A DNA stretch of 38,318 nucleotides, taken from JACKOD01 sp041591635. Its GTDB lineage: Bacteria > Pseudomonadota > Gammaproteobacteria > Pseudomonadales > Oleiphilaceae. The translations under genes were made by a program, and so were the position numbers. The DNA is taken from the NCBI GenBank assembly GCA_041591635.1, contig JBFHRO010000003.1, positions 1 through 38,318 on the forward strand, written 5' to 3'. Positions within the stretch are counted from its first letter, which is position 1; each line of letters begins with the position of its first letter. Below are positions 14,303 to 22,734 of this stretch, in pieces. The notes below the pieces were generated by a model. That model saw only the letters and a program-made list of their open reading frames with translations. It was not told the DNA's origin and ran no database searches.

Positions 14303-16957
14303 TTAACAGGTTGCCGGATTCGGACGGTTACGATCAATGCCAAACTTGCGAATCGCCTCTACCACCACCGCCTTATCCAACTCGTCACGCTGGGCCAATG
14401 CGTCAAGGGCGGCGACCGTCACATAATGCCGGTCCACCTCAAAGAACCAGCGCAGTTTCTCCCGCGTATCGCTGCGGCCAAAACCATCGGTGCCCAATAC
14501 CCGGTAATCGGTTGGCACGTAGGCGCGAATCTGTTCACCGTAGAGCTTGATGTAATCGGTGGAGGCGATGACCGGGCCGGAACGTCCCTTGAGGCACTGG
14601 GTCACATAGGGCTCGCGCGCCGGCTTGTCAGGATGCAGCATATTCAGACGGCTGACATGCATGCCGTCGCGCGCCAGTTCGTTAAAGCTGGTCACGCTCC
14701 ACACCTCACACTGGACAGCGTAATTCTCGGCCAGAATCTGTGCCGCGGCGCGCACCTCGTTGAGGATGGCGCCGCTGCCAAGCAACTGCACGGTTGCCTT
14801 GGCAGCGGCCGGCGCAACGGTTTCAAACAGGTACATGCCTTTGACGATGCCTGCTTGCGCCCCCTCAGGCATGGGCGGCTGCTCGTAATTCTCGTTCAGC
14901 AGCGTGATGTAGTAATAAAGGCTTTCGTTTTTCTCATACATGCGCACCAGGCCGTTTTGCACAATCACCGCCAGCTCAAACGCATAGGCAGGATCATAAC
15001 TGACGCAGTTGGGAATGGTGCCGGCAAGGATGTGGCTATGGCCGTCCTGATGCTGCAGGCCCTCGCCATTGAGCGTGGTGCGCCCCGAAGTTCCCCCCAT
15101 GAGAAAGCCCCGGCAGCGCATGTCGCCGGCCGCCCAGGCCAGATCGCCCACGCGCTGAAAGCCAAACCTGGAGTAGTAGGTGTAAAAGGGAATCAGGGGG
15201 TAGTCATTGGTGCTGTACGAGGTAGCGCATGCCATCCAGGCCGCCATGGCGCCGGCTTCGTTGATGCCTTCCTCCAGAATCTGGCCTGACTTGTCTTCGC
15301 GGTAATACATCACCTGATCCCGGTCCATGGGAACGTACTTCTGCCCTTCGGCGGTGTATATCCCCAATTGCCGGAACATCCCCTCCATCCCAAAGGTTCG
15401 GGCCTCATCGGGCACAATCGGCACAATGCGCTTGCCAATGCGGGCGTCTTTGGTCAGCACCGAAAGCATGCGCACAAAGGCCATGGTGGTGGAAATGGCC
15501 CGCCCGTCACTGCCTTTGAGATGCGCTTCAAACGCACTGAGCGCCGGCACCTGCAGAGGCTGGCTGTCCTTGCGACGCTTGGGATAATAGCCGCCAAGTG
15601 CCTCCCGCCGCTTGCGCATGTACATGATTTCCGGGCTGTCCATTGGCGGACGATAGTAGGGCGTCGACTTGAGTTCTTCGTCGCTGAGCGGAATGCCGAA
15701 GCGATCGCGAAAGGCTTGCAGGGTTTCAAAATCCAGTTTCTTGAGCGAATGGGTGGTGTTGGCGGCCTCTCCGGCCTTGCCAAAGCCATAACCCTTGATG
15801 GTGTGCGCCAGAATGACCGTGGGTTGCCCCTTGTGCCGGCTGGCAGCATGGTAAGCCGCATAGACCTTGTAGGGGTCGTGCCCGCCGCGGTTGAGATTGT
15901 TGATGTCGGCATCACTGAGGCTTTCGACCAGTTTCGACAACTCCGGGTTGCGTCCAAAGAAATGCTTGCGTGTGTACGCCGCGCCATTGGCCTTGAAGTT
16001 CTGCAATTCGCCGTCCACCACCTCGTCCATGGCTTTTTGCATTACGCCATGCACATCCTTTTCAAACAGGGGATCCCAGTGACGCCCCCACACAACCTTG
16101 ATCACGTTCCAGCCAGCGCCGCGAAACACGCCCTCGAGTTCCTGGATGATCTTGCCGTTCCCCCGTACCGGGCCATCAAGCCGCTGCAGATTGCAGTTGA
16201 CCACAAATACCAGATTGTCGAGCTTTTCGCGTCCCGCCAGCGCAATCGACCCCAGCGATTCGGGCTCATCACACTCGCCGTCACCCACAAAACACCATAC
16301 CTTGCGCCCTTGGGTGTTAAGCAGCTCGCGACTGTTGAGGTACTTCATCACATGGGCCTGATAAATGGCCTGAATCGGCCCCAACCCCATGGAAACCGTT
16401 GGAAACTGCCAGTAGTCAGGCATCAGCCAGGGATGAGGATAAGAAGACAGACCGTTGCCATCGACTTCATTGCGATAATGATCCATCTGCTCTTCGGTAA
16501 TACGCCCTTCAAGAAACGAGCGCGCATAGATACCGGGCGAGGAGTGCCCCTGGATATAGACCAGATCGGCATCGCGCTGGCCGTCGGCAGCATGAAAAAA
16601 GTAGTTGAACCCCACATCGTACAGCATGGCAATGGACGCAAAGGTCGAGATGTGCCCGCCCAGCTCACCGGGTCGCTGGTTGGCGCGCAACACCATGGCC
16701 AGGGCATTCCAGCGAATCAGCGAGCGAATCCGCCGCTCCATAAAGAGATCGCCAGGCAGCGGGGCTTCATTGCCGGGGGCAATGGTATTGCGGTACGGCG
16801 TGGTCACCAGATACGGCAGCTGGGCACCGTTTTTGGAGGCGCGTTCCGATAACCGGGTCAATAGATAAATGGCCCGCTCCACCCCTTCCTGATCCAGTAC
16901 GGATTCCAGGGCATCCAGCCATTCCCGGGTTTCAACGGGATCGATATCGTTATGCAT
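14303..16957 (-). CDS. aceE: Pyruvate dehydrogenase E1 component (homodimeric, thiamine diphosphate dependent)
   Basis: E1 decarboxylates pyruvate and transfers the acetyl unit to the lipoyl groups of E2. The 884 residues match the homodimeric AceE family (887 in E. coli). The thiamine-diphosphate motif is visible as FVGDGECDEPESLGSIALAG, followed about 30 residues on by VVNCNLQRLDG. Other landmarks are the RWNALAMVLRANQ start region, GHDPYKVYAAYHAA and HTIKGYGFG. The frame is open from a GTG at 16963, but the ATG at 16957 has GGAG 5 bases upstream whereas the GTG would overlap it. It is co-transcribed with aceF (12-base gap). No pdhR or lpd gene is in the window, and I see no clear PdhR site (ATTGGTATGACCAAT type) upstream. 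Confidence 0.97.
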   Translation of the reverse strand: MHNDIDPVETREWLDALESVLDQEGVERAIYLLTRLSERASKNGAQLPYLVTTPYRNTIAPGNEAPLPGDLFMERRIRSLIRWNALAMVLRANQRPGELGGHISTFASIAMLYDVGFNYFFHAADGQRDADLVYIQGHSSPGIYARSFLEGRITEEQMDHYRNEVDGNGLSSYPHPWLMPDYWQFPTVSMGLGPIQAIYQAHVMKYLNSRELLNTQGRKVWCFVGDGECDEPESLGSIALAGREKLDNLVFVVNCNLQRLDGPVRGNGKIIQELEGVFRGAGWNVIKVVWGRHWDPLFEKDVHGVMQKAMDEVVDGELQNFKANGAAYTRKHFFGRNPELSKLVESLSDADINNLNRGGHDPYKVYAAYHAASRHKGQPTVILAHTIKGYGFGKAGEAANTTHSLKKLDFETLQAFRDRFGIPLSDEELKSTPYYRPPMDSPEIMYMRKRREALGGYYPKRRKDSQPLQVPALSAFEAHLKGSDGRAISTTMAFVRMLSVLTKDARIGKRIVPIVPDEARTFGMEGMFRQLGIYTAEGQKYVPMDRDQVMYYREDKSGQILEEGINEAGAMAAWMACATSYSTNDYPLIPFYTYYSRFGFQRVGDLAWAAGDMRCRGFLMGGTSGRTTLNGEGLQHQDGHSHILAGTIPNCVSYDPAYAFELAVIVQNGLVRMYEKNESLYYYITLLNENYEQPPMPEGAQAGIVKGMYLFETVAPAAAKATVQLLGSGAILNEVRAAAQILAENYAVQCEVWSVTSFNELARDGMHVSRLNMLHPDKPAREPYVTQCLKGRSGPVIASTDYIKLYGEQIRAYVPTDYRVLGTDGFGRSDTREKLRWFFEVDRHYVTVAALDALAQRDELDKAVVVEAIRKFGIDRNRPNPATC

Positions 16958-17194
16958 AAGCACTCCAGCGTTTGGGCAGTGAAGTTGGCGGCGGCGAACG
17001 GTCGTTATAGCTCAAGAGGTTATTGATCTCCTGAGGGCCGGTTTTGTAACCAAAGTGTAGTTGGCGCCGCGAATTTAACCAGCAGACACGCACCGCTTCA
17101 GGTCACCGGTTGTGTGCGCCTGAGATACGATTCTCGCGATTGCCGGTAGGAAACCTGTGTCATTGAATTTACAATTGCCCCCCCGGCCGACAGG

Positions 17195-17998
17195 ATGATC
17201 TTTGTGCACCACGACCCGACACACGCCTCGCCCACTGAAAAAACATCACGCCCAGCCAGGGTATACCTGTTTGGCACCTGCCTGATCGACGTGTTTTATC
17301 CCGAAGCCGGCATGGCCGTGGTGCACCTGCTCGAGCGCGAAGGCATTGAGGTGGTCTTTCCCCAGCAGCAAACCTGCTGTGGCCAACCTGCCTACAATGC
17401 GGGCCGGTTGGGTCAGGCGCGCGCCGTGGCCATTGCCCAGCTTGAACTGTTTGCCGAACCCTGGCCGGTAATTGTCCCCTCCGCCTCGTGCGCCGACATG
17501 TTGCGTCACCAGTATCCCAAACTGTTCAAGGGTCACGCACTGGAGCACCTTGCTACCGATCTGGCCGCCCGTACCTACGAGTTTTCACAATTTCTGGTCG
17601 AGGTGCTGAACATTCAGCTGCAAGACACAGGGGCGCCGGTATCGCTGGCGGTCCACCACTCCTGCAGCGCACGCCGGGCGATGGGCGTGGCAGGCTATAC
17701 CGGGCAACTGCTGGCACAATTGCAGCAGGTGACAACCCGGGAGCCGGCCTACGCCGAAGAATGCTGCGGCTTTGGCGGCACCTTCGCCGTCAGCACGCCC
17801 GAGCTTTCAGCGGCGATGAGCGCCGACAAATGTGCCCATTTGCAGGCCACAGGGGCGCAAACCTTTATCACGGGAGATTGCGGCTGCCTGCTGAACCTCA
17901 ATGGCACGCTCGACAAACAAGCGGAAGCAAAAACCGCGTCACAGCGCTGGCGCGGCACTCATCTGGCGAGTTTCCTGTGGCAACGCACCCAGAAGTAA
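17195..17998 (+). CDS. lldE: L-lactate oxidation iron-sulfur protein LldE/LutA (cysteine-rich CCG domains)
   Basis: One of three subunits of the non-flavin L-lactate oxidase (LldEFG, also LutABC) that converts lactate to pyruvate. The 267-residue protein has two cysteine-rich CCG repeats: TCCGQPAYNAGR near residue 66 and EECCGFGGTFAV near residue 190, with C residues at VYLFGTCLID and HHSCSARR completing the metal or cluster sites. The start at 17195 is a guess: the ribosome-binding site is weak and a GTG at 17204 is possible. The next co-directional gene is rsuA (87-base gap), and then the other two Lld genes, so the operon is interrupted in function though not in orientation. Confidence 0.88.
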   Translation: MIFVHHDPTHASPTEKTSRPARVYLFGTCLIDVFYPEAGMAVVHLLEREGIEVVFPQQQTCCGQPAYNAGRLGQARAVAIAQLELFAEPWPVIVPSASCADMLRHQYPKLFKGHALEHLATDLAARTYEFSQFLVEVLNIQLQDTGAPVSLAVHHSCSARRAMGVAGYTGQLLAQLQQVTTREPAYAEECCGFGGTFAVSTPELSAAMSADKCAHLQATGAQTFITGDCGCLLNLNGTLDKQAEAKTASQRWRGTHLASFLWQRTQK

Positions 17999-18085
17999 CA
18001 CCCACACCCATGAGTTCTGCATGCGTTATGCGTTGTTTATGGCCTATGGATTTCAATGCCCGCGCGGGCTGCAGGTAACACACTC

Positions 18086-18805
18086 ATGCGACTTGACCGA
18101 TTTCTTTGTGAGGCCGCGGGGCTAACCCGCTCCAACGCCAAAAAGCGCTTGCACCAGGGCCTTGTGAGTGTTGATGGCGAAATCATCAAAAAAGGCGACC
18201 TTCAGATCAGCCAGCAGTGCGTCCGGCTGGAAGGTCAGCCGCTGACCCTGGCCGGCCCCCGGTATTTCATGCTCAACAAGCCCCCGGGTTACATCAGCTC
18301 AACCCAGGATGAAGACTGGCCATCGGTGCTTACGCTGCTTCCGGCAGAGCTACGCCCAAACCTGCATATTGCCGGACGACTCGACGTTGATACCACCGGA
18401 CTGGTACTGATCACCGACGATGGCCAGTGGTCACACCGCATTACCTCGCCCAAAAAAGCGCTGGGCAAGCAGTATCGCGTGCAACTGGCAGACCCGCTCG
18501 ATACCTCGTTGATTGATCTTTTTGCACAGGGTATGACCTTGCAGGGCGAGAGCAAACCCACCCGGCCCGCGTTGCTTGACATTCTTGATCCGCATGAGGC
18601 AACGTTAACCCTCCACGAAGGCCGCTACCATCAGGTCAAGCGTATGTTTGCGGCCGCCGGAAACCGGGTGATTGCCCTGCATCGCGAGCGCATCGGCGCC
18701 ATTGAACTCGACCCCCGACTGGAACCCGGCCAATGGCGGGCGCTGACCGACAGCGAAATAGCCAGCGTGCAACCGCATTCAACGACCATCCACACTGCGC
18801 CCTGA
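18086..18805 (+). CDS. rsuA: 16S rRNA pseudouridine synthase, RsuA family
   Basis: The enzyme converts uridine 516 of 16S rRNA to pseudouridine. The 239-residue protein has an N-terminal S4 RNA-binding domain (residues 1-50, MRLDRFLCEAAGLTRSNAKK), the strand YFMLNKPPGYISS and the catalytic motif GRLDVDTTGLVLITDDG with D100 as nucleophile. GRYHQVKRMFAAAGN is the RsuA-type C-terminal motif. An upstream ATG at 18056 adds ten residues not found in the family; the ATG at 18086 begins exactly with the S4 domain. The gene lies between lldE and lldF on the same strand, 14 bases before lldF. The RsuA family is sure; RluE/RluB-like specificity is not fully excluded. Confidence 0.9.
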   Translation: MRLDRFLCEAAGLTRSNAKKRLHQGLVSVDGEIIKKGDLQISQQCVRLEGQPLTLAGPRYFMLNKPPGYISSTQDEDWPSVLTLLPAELRPNLHIAGRLDVDTTGLVLITDDGQWSHRITSPKKALGKQYRVQLADPLDTSLIDLFAQGMTLQGESKPTRPALLDILDPHEATLTLHEGRYHQVKRMFAAAGNRVIALHRERIGAIELDPRLEPGQWRALTDSEIASVQPHSTTIHTAP

Positions 18806-18818
18806 TTGAGCCACCGCC

Positions 18819-20264
18819 ATGCGACCTGCTTCATCCAGACAAGCCTTCAAAGCCCGCATCCGTCATGCACTGGAAAACAACGAATTGCGCCAGAGCTTTC
18901 GCGGTGCGATGGACTTTCTCGTCAAACGCCGGGCGACAGCCTTTGCCGATGCCGCCGCCTTTGAGCAACTGCGCCAGCAAGGTGCCAGTATTCGCCGCCG
19001 GGCCCTGTCGAAATTACCCGATTTGCTGGAACAGCTCGAGAGCCAGTGCCTGGCGCACGGCATTCAGGTGCACTGGGCAGAAACCGCAGAAGAAGCCAAT
19101 CAACAGGTGTTGAAAATCGCCCGCGAGCAGCAAGCCATTTTGGTGGTCAAGGGCAAATCCATGGTGAGCGAAGAGATCGGCCTGAACCACGCGCTGGCGT
19201 TTCAGGGTATTACCTGTGTCGAATCCGACATGGGCGAATACATTGTCCAGCTGGCCGAGGAGACGCCCTCCCATATCATCATGCCTGCCGTGCACAAAGG
19301 TACCGAGCAAATCGCCCGCTTGTTTCATGAGCGTATCCCGGCAACAGAGTACACCGAAGACGTGGATCAGCTGATTGGCATCGGTCGGCGTATCTTGCGA
19401 GACCGCTTTGCCACCGCCGATATCGGCATATCAGGGGTCAATTTCGCCATTGCCGAAACCGGCACCCTGTGCCTGGTCGAAAACGAGGGTAACGGCCGTA
19501 TGTGCACGACGGTGCCGCCGGTGCATATCGCCATTGCCGGCATCGAGAAAGTCATCGAAAAGCTCGCGGACCTTCCTCCGCTGCTGAGTCTGTTAACGCG
19601 CTCTGCCACCGGCCAATCCATCACTACCTACGTCAACATGATTCACGGCCCGCGCCAGGAAAACGAGAAAGACGGGCCACGCGAAGTACATCTGATCTTG
19701 CTCGACAATGGCCGCAGCGCCATGTTTGCCGATGCCGAACTCAAGGAAACCCTGGCTTGCATACGCTGCGGCGCCTGCATGAACCACTGCCCGGTATACA
19801 CGCGCATCGGTGGTCATGCCTACGGCTCGACCTATCCGGGGCCCATCGGCCAGGCCATCATGCCACGCCTGCGCGGGCTGGATAAGTATGGCGAGCTGGC
19901 CCAGGCATGCTCCCTCAACGGTGCCTGCGGCGAGGCCTGTCCGGTAAACATTCCTTTGCCGGATCTCATTCGGCGGGTTCGGGTCGACCAGTACGAACAG
20001 GACGCACAGGATCGAAAACCCCCAATCCGGCGCCGCGAAGCATGGCTGTGGCGAGCCTGGCAGTACCTGTGCTCACACCCGCGCCTGTATCAGCGGTTAA
20101 CCTGGATCGGCGCGCGCACTCAGGCGCTGCTGCCAAAATCCCTCGGCCCCTGGACCCAAACCCGTACCCTGCCGCTGCCTGCCGCCAGCACCTTGCATGA
20201 ACAAATGCGCCGGCATCAGCAGCAAAAAGACAAGTCCACCTCAACCCGCCAAGGTACGCCATGA
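18819..20264 (+). CDS. lldF: L-lactate oxidation iron-sulfur protein LldF/LutB
   Basis: The second subunit of LldEFG/LutABC. The 481-residue cytoplasmic protein has an N-terminal LUD domain (KGKSMVSEEIGLNHALA, then GISGVNFAIAETGTLCLVEN and MCTTVPPVHIAI). Two cysteine clusters for 4Fe-4S centres follow: CIRCGACMNHCPVY near residues 312-325 and CSLNGACGEACPVNIPL near 364-380. A basic, proline-containing tail ends the protein. Its stop overlaps the ATG of lldG (ATGA at 20261-20264), so translation is coupled. No permease or lactate-dehydrogenase gene is adjacent. Confidence 0.93.
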   Translation: MRPASSRQAFKARIRHALENNELRQSFRGAMDFLVKRRATAFADAAAFEQLRQQGASIRRRALSKLPDLLEQLESQCLAHGIQVHWAETAEEANQQVLKIAREQQAILVVKGKSMVSEEIGLNHALAFQGITCVESDMGEYIVQLAEETPSHIIMPAVHKGTEQIARLFHERIPATEYTEDVDQLIGIGRRILRDRFATADIGISGVNFAIAETGTLCLVENEGNGRMCTTVPPVHIAIAGIEKVIEKLADLPPLLSLLTRSATGQSITTYVNMIHGPRQENEKDGPREVHLILLDNGRSAMFADAELKETLACIRCGACMNHCPVYTRIGGHAYGSTYPGPIGQAIMPRLRGLDKYGELAQACSLNGACGEACPVNIPLPDLIRRVRVDQYEQDAQDRKPPIRRREAWLWRAWQYLCSHPRLYQRLTWIGARTQALLPKSLGPWTQTRTLPLPAASTLHEQMRRHQQQKDKSTSTRQGTP

Positions 20265-20917
20265 CCGCCAGACACCGTATTCTGCAACGCCTGCGCAAGG
20301 CCACCCGTCCTACCAGCTGGCCGGCGGTCAAGCCGGAAGCTGCAGGCGAGGCATCCTCAGCCCAACTGACCGAAGCGTTCAGAAGTCACCTCGTGGCCGC
20401 CCAGGCGGAGGTTGTCATCACCACGACAACGGCCTGGCCGGCCCAGGTGGCCCAACTGGCCCTCAGCCGCGGCTGGCGGCGCTGGCTCCTGAGTTCGCAG
20501 GCAGAGGTGACTCAGGCAAGTCTGGCCTGCCTGCAAGCCGTCGACGAATTCAAACTGGCATTTTTTGATCGCGACACCGAAGAACTGGATTTTGATCTTT
20601 TCACCGACATAGATGTATCCCTGACCTCAACCAAGGCAGCGATTGCCGATACGGGGACCCTGGTACTCTGGCCGGACGCCACCGAGCCTCGGCAAATGTC
20701 TCTGGTGCCACCGGTACACATGGCTGTGATTCATGCCAGCGACCTTTATCCCAACCTGGCCACACTGATGGCCAGGCAAGCCTGGGCCAAAGGCCCTTTA
20801 CCGACAAACCTGGTACTGATTTCCGGCCCCTCCAAGACGGCCGACATCCAGCAAACACTGGCATACGGCGCCCACGGCCCAAAGACCCTGGTAGTCATCC
20901 TCCTCACCGACCGCTAA
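20261..20917 (+). CDS. lldG: L-lactate oxidation protein LldG/LutC (LUD domain)
   Basis: The third LldEFG/LutABC subunit. The 218 residues hold a single LUD domain (DUF162), recognisable by DVSLTSTKAAIADTGTLVLW and SLVPPVHMAVI, matching the equivalent part of LldF (GISGVNFAIAETGTLCL and VPPVHIAI). It has no cysteine clusters. Its start overlaps the LldF stop in an ATGA. Downstream is a pair of competing inverted repeats (20925-20955) that may end the transcript. Confidence 0.92.
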   Translation: MTARHRILQRLRKATRPTSWPAVKPEAAGEASSAQLTEAFRSHLVAAQAEVVITTTTAWPAQVAQLALSRGWRRWLLSSQAEVTQASLACLQAVDEFKLAFFDRDTEELDFDLFTDIDVSLTSTKAAIADTGTLVLWPDATEPRQMSLVPPVHMAVIHASDLYPNLATLMARQAWAKGPLPTNLVLISGPSKTADIQQTLAYGAHGPKTLVVILLTDR

Positions 20918-20924
20918 CCCGCCG

Positions 20925-20955
20925 CCCCTGCTGGCCAGCCATTCAGGGGCCAGCA
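20925..20955. terminator. Competing GC-rich hairpins after lldG
   Basis: TGCTGGCC (20929-20936) pairs with GGCCAGCA (20948-20955) around an 11-base loop. CCCCTG (20925-20930) pairs with CAGGGG (20944-20949) as an alternative. The position, eight bases after the lldG stop, fits a transcript end, but no T-run follows, so it may instead stabilise the 3' end. Confidence 0.4.
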
Positions 20956-21042
20956 CCTGCCTGACAGCACTCACATCAATGAGAATGGCGTCACAGATGA
21001 GCCTTTTTATTGGACATCCACCCTTGCGCGCGATGCTTGCAC

Positions 21043-21071
21043 TTGTTCCACCGGCCACATACTTCTAAAAT
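21043..21071 (+). promoter_or_regulatory. Candidate sigma-70 promoter for the secreted-protein gene at 21145
   Basis: TTGTTC at 21043-21048, a 17-base spacer and TAAAAT at 21066-21071 match a sigma-70 promoter (three of six and five of six). The implied start near 21078 leaves a leader of about 67 bases before the ATG, with AAGGAAG as ribosome-binding site. Confidence 0.4.
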
Positions 21072-21144
21072 CACCTCATAACAATCAGAAATACACTGCA
21101 ACAATTCCTGACAACAGCAAAAACAACTGCAAGGAAGTGCTCAC

Positions 21145-21705
21145 ATGGCCAAACCACTCGTACTCTCGCTGACGCTGGCGGCGTCACTGGCGGGCGCGGC
21201 CGAACCCATGAACGAAAACGATCTGGGCTCGGTGGCGTTCAGCAATAAACAAAACATTCTCAACGTCATGGGGGCTTCAGCCGCCGGTGAAGATGCCGAA
21301 GTCTATATCGATATGGAAGCCGAGAGCGACCATGGCACTCTGAGCGGCTCGGTGAAACAGTCGGTAGAAAAAACCCAGGAAAGCGTGGCCGCCACGGTCA
21401 GGACAGATCTAAAAACAGAAGGGCGCGAAGCACTCTCGGAGCAAACCGTTGGCGATGCGATCAATGCCGTAGCCAACATTGCCCGCACCAATGGCTCGGG
21501 TACCAATATCCAGTTCCAGTACGACCCCAAAAAGCATAACGCCAGCTCAACCGCAACCCCTAACAGCCTGAACATCTCGCACGATGTGTCTATTGATCGA
21601 CTGCAAATCGAGGGGTTGGTGGATCGCAGCGGAGCGACGTTGGGCATGCAGCAGTTCAAAGAGATCAACGTATTTTCCAACGTCGTTATTCGTGGTGCAG
21701 AGTAA
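21145..21705 (+). CDS. Unrecognised secreted protein
   Basis: A 186-residue protein I do not recognise. A signal peptide is likely at residues 1-19 (MAKPLVLSLTLAASLAGAA). The mature chain starts EPMNENDLGSVAF, then contains a Ser/Thr/Glu-rich middle (about residues 55-100), an Asn/Thr/Ser-rich stretch near 115-150 and a beta-rich, polar C-terminus ending FKEINVFSNVVIRGAE. It has no cysteines. Acidic, repetitive polar sequence and the absence of membrane segments suggest a periplasmic or surface protein. The opening with Glu-Pro-Met before DLG resembles starts of some putative pilus- or filament-related secreted proteins, but that is only a resemblance. It is monocistronic, between lldG and the convergent cnoX gene, with AAGGAAG upstream. 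Confidence 0.65.
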   Translation: MAKPLVLSLTLAASLAGAAEPMNENDLGSVAFSNKQNILNVMGASAAGEDAEVYIDMEAESDHGTLSGSVKQSVEKTQESVAATVRTDLKTEGREALSEQTVGDAINAVANIARTNGSGTNIQFQYDPKKHNASSTATPNSLNISHDVSIDRLQIEGLVDRSGATLGMQQFKEINVFSNVVIRGAE

Positions 21706-21715
21706 CCCGCGGCAT

Positions 21716-21750
21716 AGTCACTTGTAGTTAGTCACTAATAGTTAGCCACT
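21716..21750 (+). repeat. Three tandem 14-base direct repeats after the secreted-protein gene
   Basis: AGTCACT starts at 21716 and 21730, with the variant AGCCACT at 21744. Each first copy runs on as TAGTT-like sequence, so the unit is 14 bases. They lie between the stop at 21705 and the hairpin at 21753. Confidence 0.5.
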
Positions 21751-21752
21751 CA

Positions 21753-21776
21753 GGCCGGGGCAGACTTGCCCCGGCC
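21753..21776. terminator. Strong GC-rich hairpin between convergent genes
   Basis: GGCCGGGGCA (21753-21762) pairs perfectly with TGCCCCGGCC (21767-21776) around loop GACT. No T-run follows on either strand, but placement between the 3' ends of the secreted-protein gene and cnoX suggests it marks both transcript ends. Confidence 0.55.
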
Positions 21777-21793
21777 GGTCTCACGGCACAGGC

Positions 21794-22657
21794 TTAATGC
21801 AGCAAAGCGTAAAGCTTTCTGCGGTACTGTGCCACTCTCGGATCGGCATTACCCAGCAAGTCAAACAACTGCAGCAACCGGGTCTTTGCGGCCTCGTTAT
21901 TCCATTGGCGGTCGCGCTGGATTATGGCAATCAGCCACTGCATCGCCTGCTCCACATCGTCGTTGGCGATGGCCAGTCTGGCCAGGTCGAACCGCGCCTC
22001 GTGATCATCCGGGTTTTGATCCAGACGCACTACCAGGGAGTGTTCCGACGGTAATTCCGCACTGTCGTCAGCCAACTGCAATTGCGCCTTTAACTGTTTT
22101 ACCTCGGTGCGCATGGCGGCATCCACCGGCAGGTTTTCCAGAATTTGCCGGGCTGATTCGTTGTCGCTGTTCAGCAAGTGAATACGGGCGAGATCAACCA
22201 GCACCGAGGCATTGGCCGGATCAAGGCTGTTTGCCTCCGTCAGCAGCGCTTGCGCCTCGACGAGCTTGCCCTGCCGAGTCAAATCCTCGGCCCGCAACCT
22301 CAGCTTTTCAGCCGGTTTTACCACATGTTTGTCAATAATGGCGCGAATATAGGATTCCTGCCGCGCCCCGCTGAACTCATCAATGACCTTGCCCTGACGA
22401 AATACCTTTACCGTCGGCAGACTTTTGACACCAAAGTGCGCCGCCAATTGTTGCTGCACCTGGGTATCCACTTTGGCCAGCAGGAACGCTCCCTGGTATT
22501 CTTCCGCCAGTTTCGCCAGCAGGGGCATCAGGGTTTTACAGGGGTTGCACCAATCGGCCCAAAAGTCGACAAGGACCGGCACCTGCAAAGAATTCTGCAA
22601 CACCAACTGCTGAAAGTTCTCAATGCTTACATCAAAAATATAGGGACAATCCGACAT
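21794..22657 (-). CDS. cnoX: Thioredoxin-TPR chaperone-like protein CnoX (YbbN)
   Basis: A 287-residue cytoplasmic protein with an N-terminal thioredoxin domain (residues 5-110) and C-terminal TPR-like helical repeats (about 115-285). In E. coli, CnoX protects and delivers oxidised clients to chaperones under bleach stress. The thioredoxin motif is intact, WADWCNPCK with C37 and C40, unlike E. coli CnoX which lacks the usual CxxC, so some redox activity is likely. FGVKSLPTVKVF holds the cis-proline. The frame opens at 22690, but the ATG at 22657 gives the family's start (MSDCPYIFDV). It stands alone, in a convergent position with the secreted-protein gene. Confidence 0.87.
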   Translation of the reverse strand: MSDCPYIFDVSIENFQQLVLQNSLQVPVLVDFWADWCNPCKTLMPLLAKLAEEYQGAFLLAKVDTQVQQQLAAHFGVKSLPTVKVFRQGKVIDEFSGARQESYIRAIIDKHVVKPAEKLRLRAEDLTRQGKLVEAQALLTEANSLDPANASVLVDLARIHLLNSDNESARQILENLPVDAAMRTEVKQLKAQLQLADDSAELPSEHSLVVRLDQNPDDHEARFDLARLAIANDDVEQAMQWLIAIIQRDRQWNNEAAKTRLLQLFDLLGNADPRVAQYRRKLYALLH

Positions 22658-22734
22658 GAATCTTACTCGCACCATCAACGATAGGGGCATTGTAGGAAAT
22701 CACTGGCAGGCTTACCAGCCACAGAATGCAAGGA

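Noticed and set aside
15368..16852. 494-residue open frame on the plus strand
   Set aside because: It lies wholly antisense to aceE, which has full family motifs; it has no ribosome-binding site or recognisable domain and reflects GC-rich codon structure.
16958..17194. Possible PdhR operator before aceE
   Set aside because: No ATTGGTATGACCAAT-like sequence was found; only an imperfect CTCA-GAG/CTC-TGAG inverted repeat.
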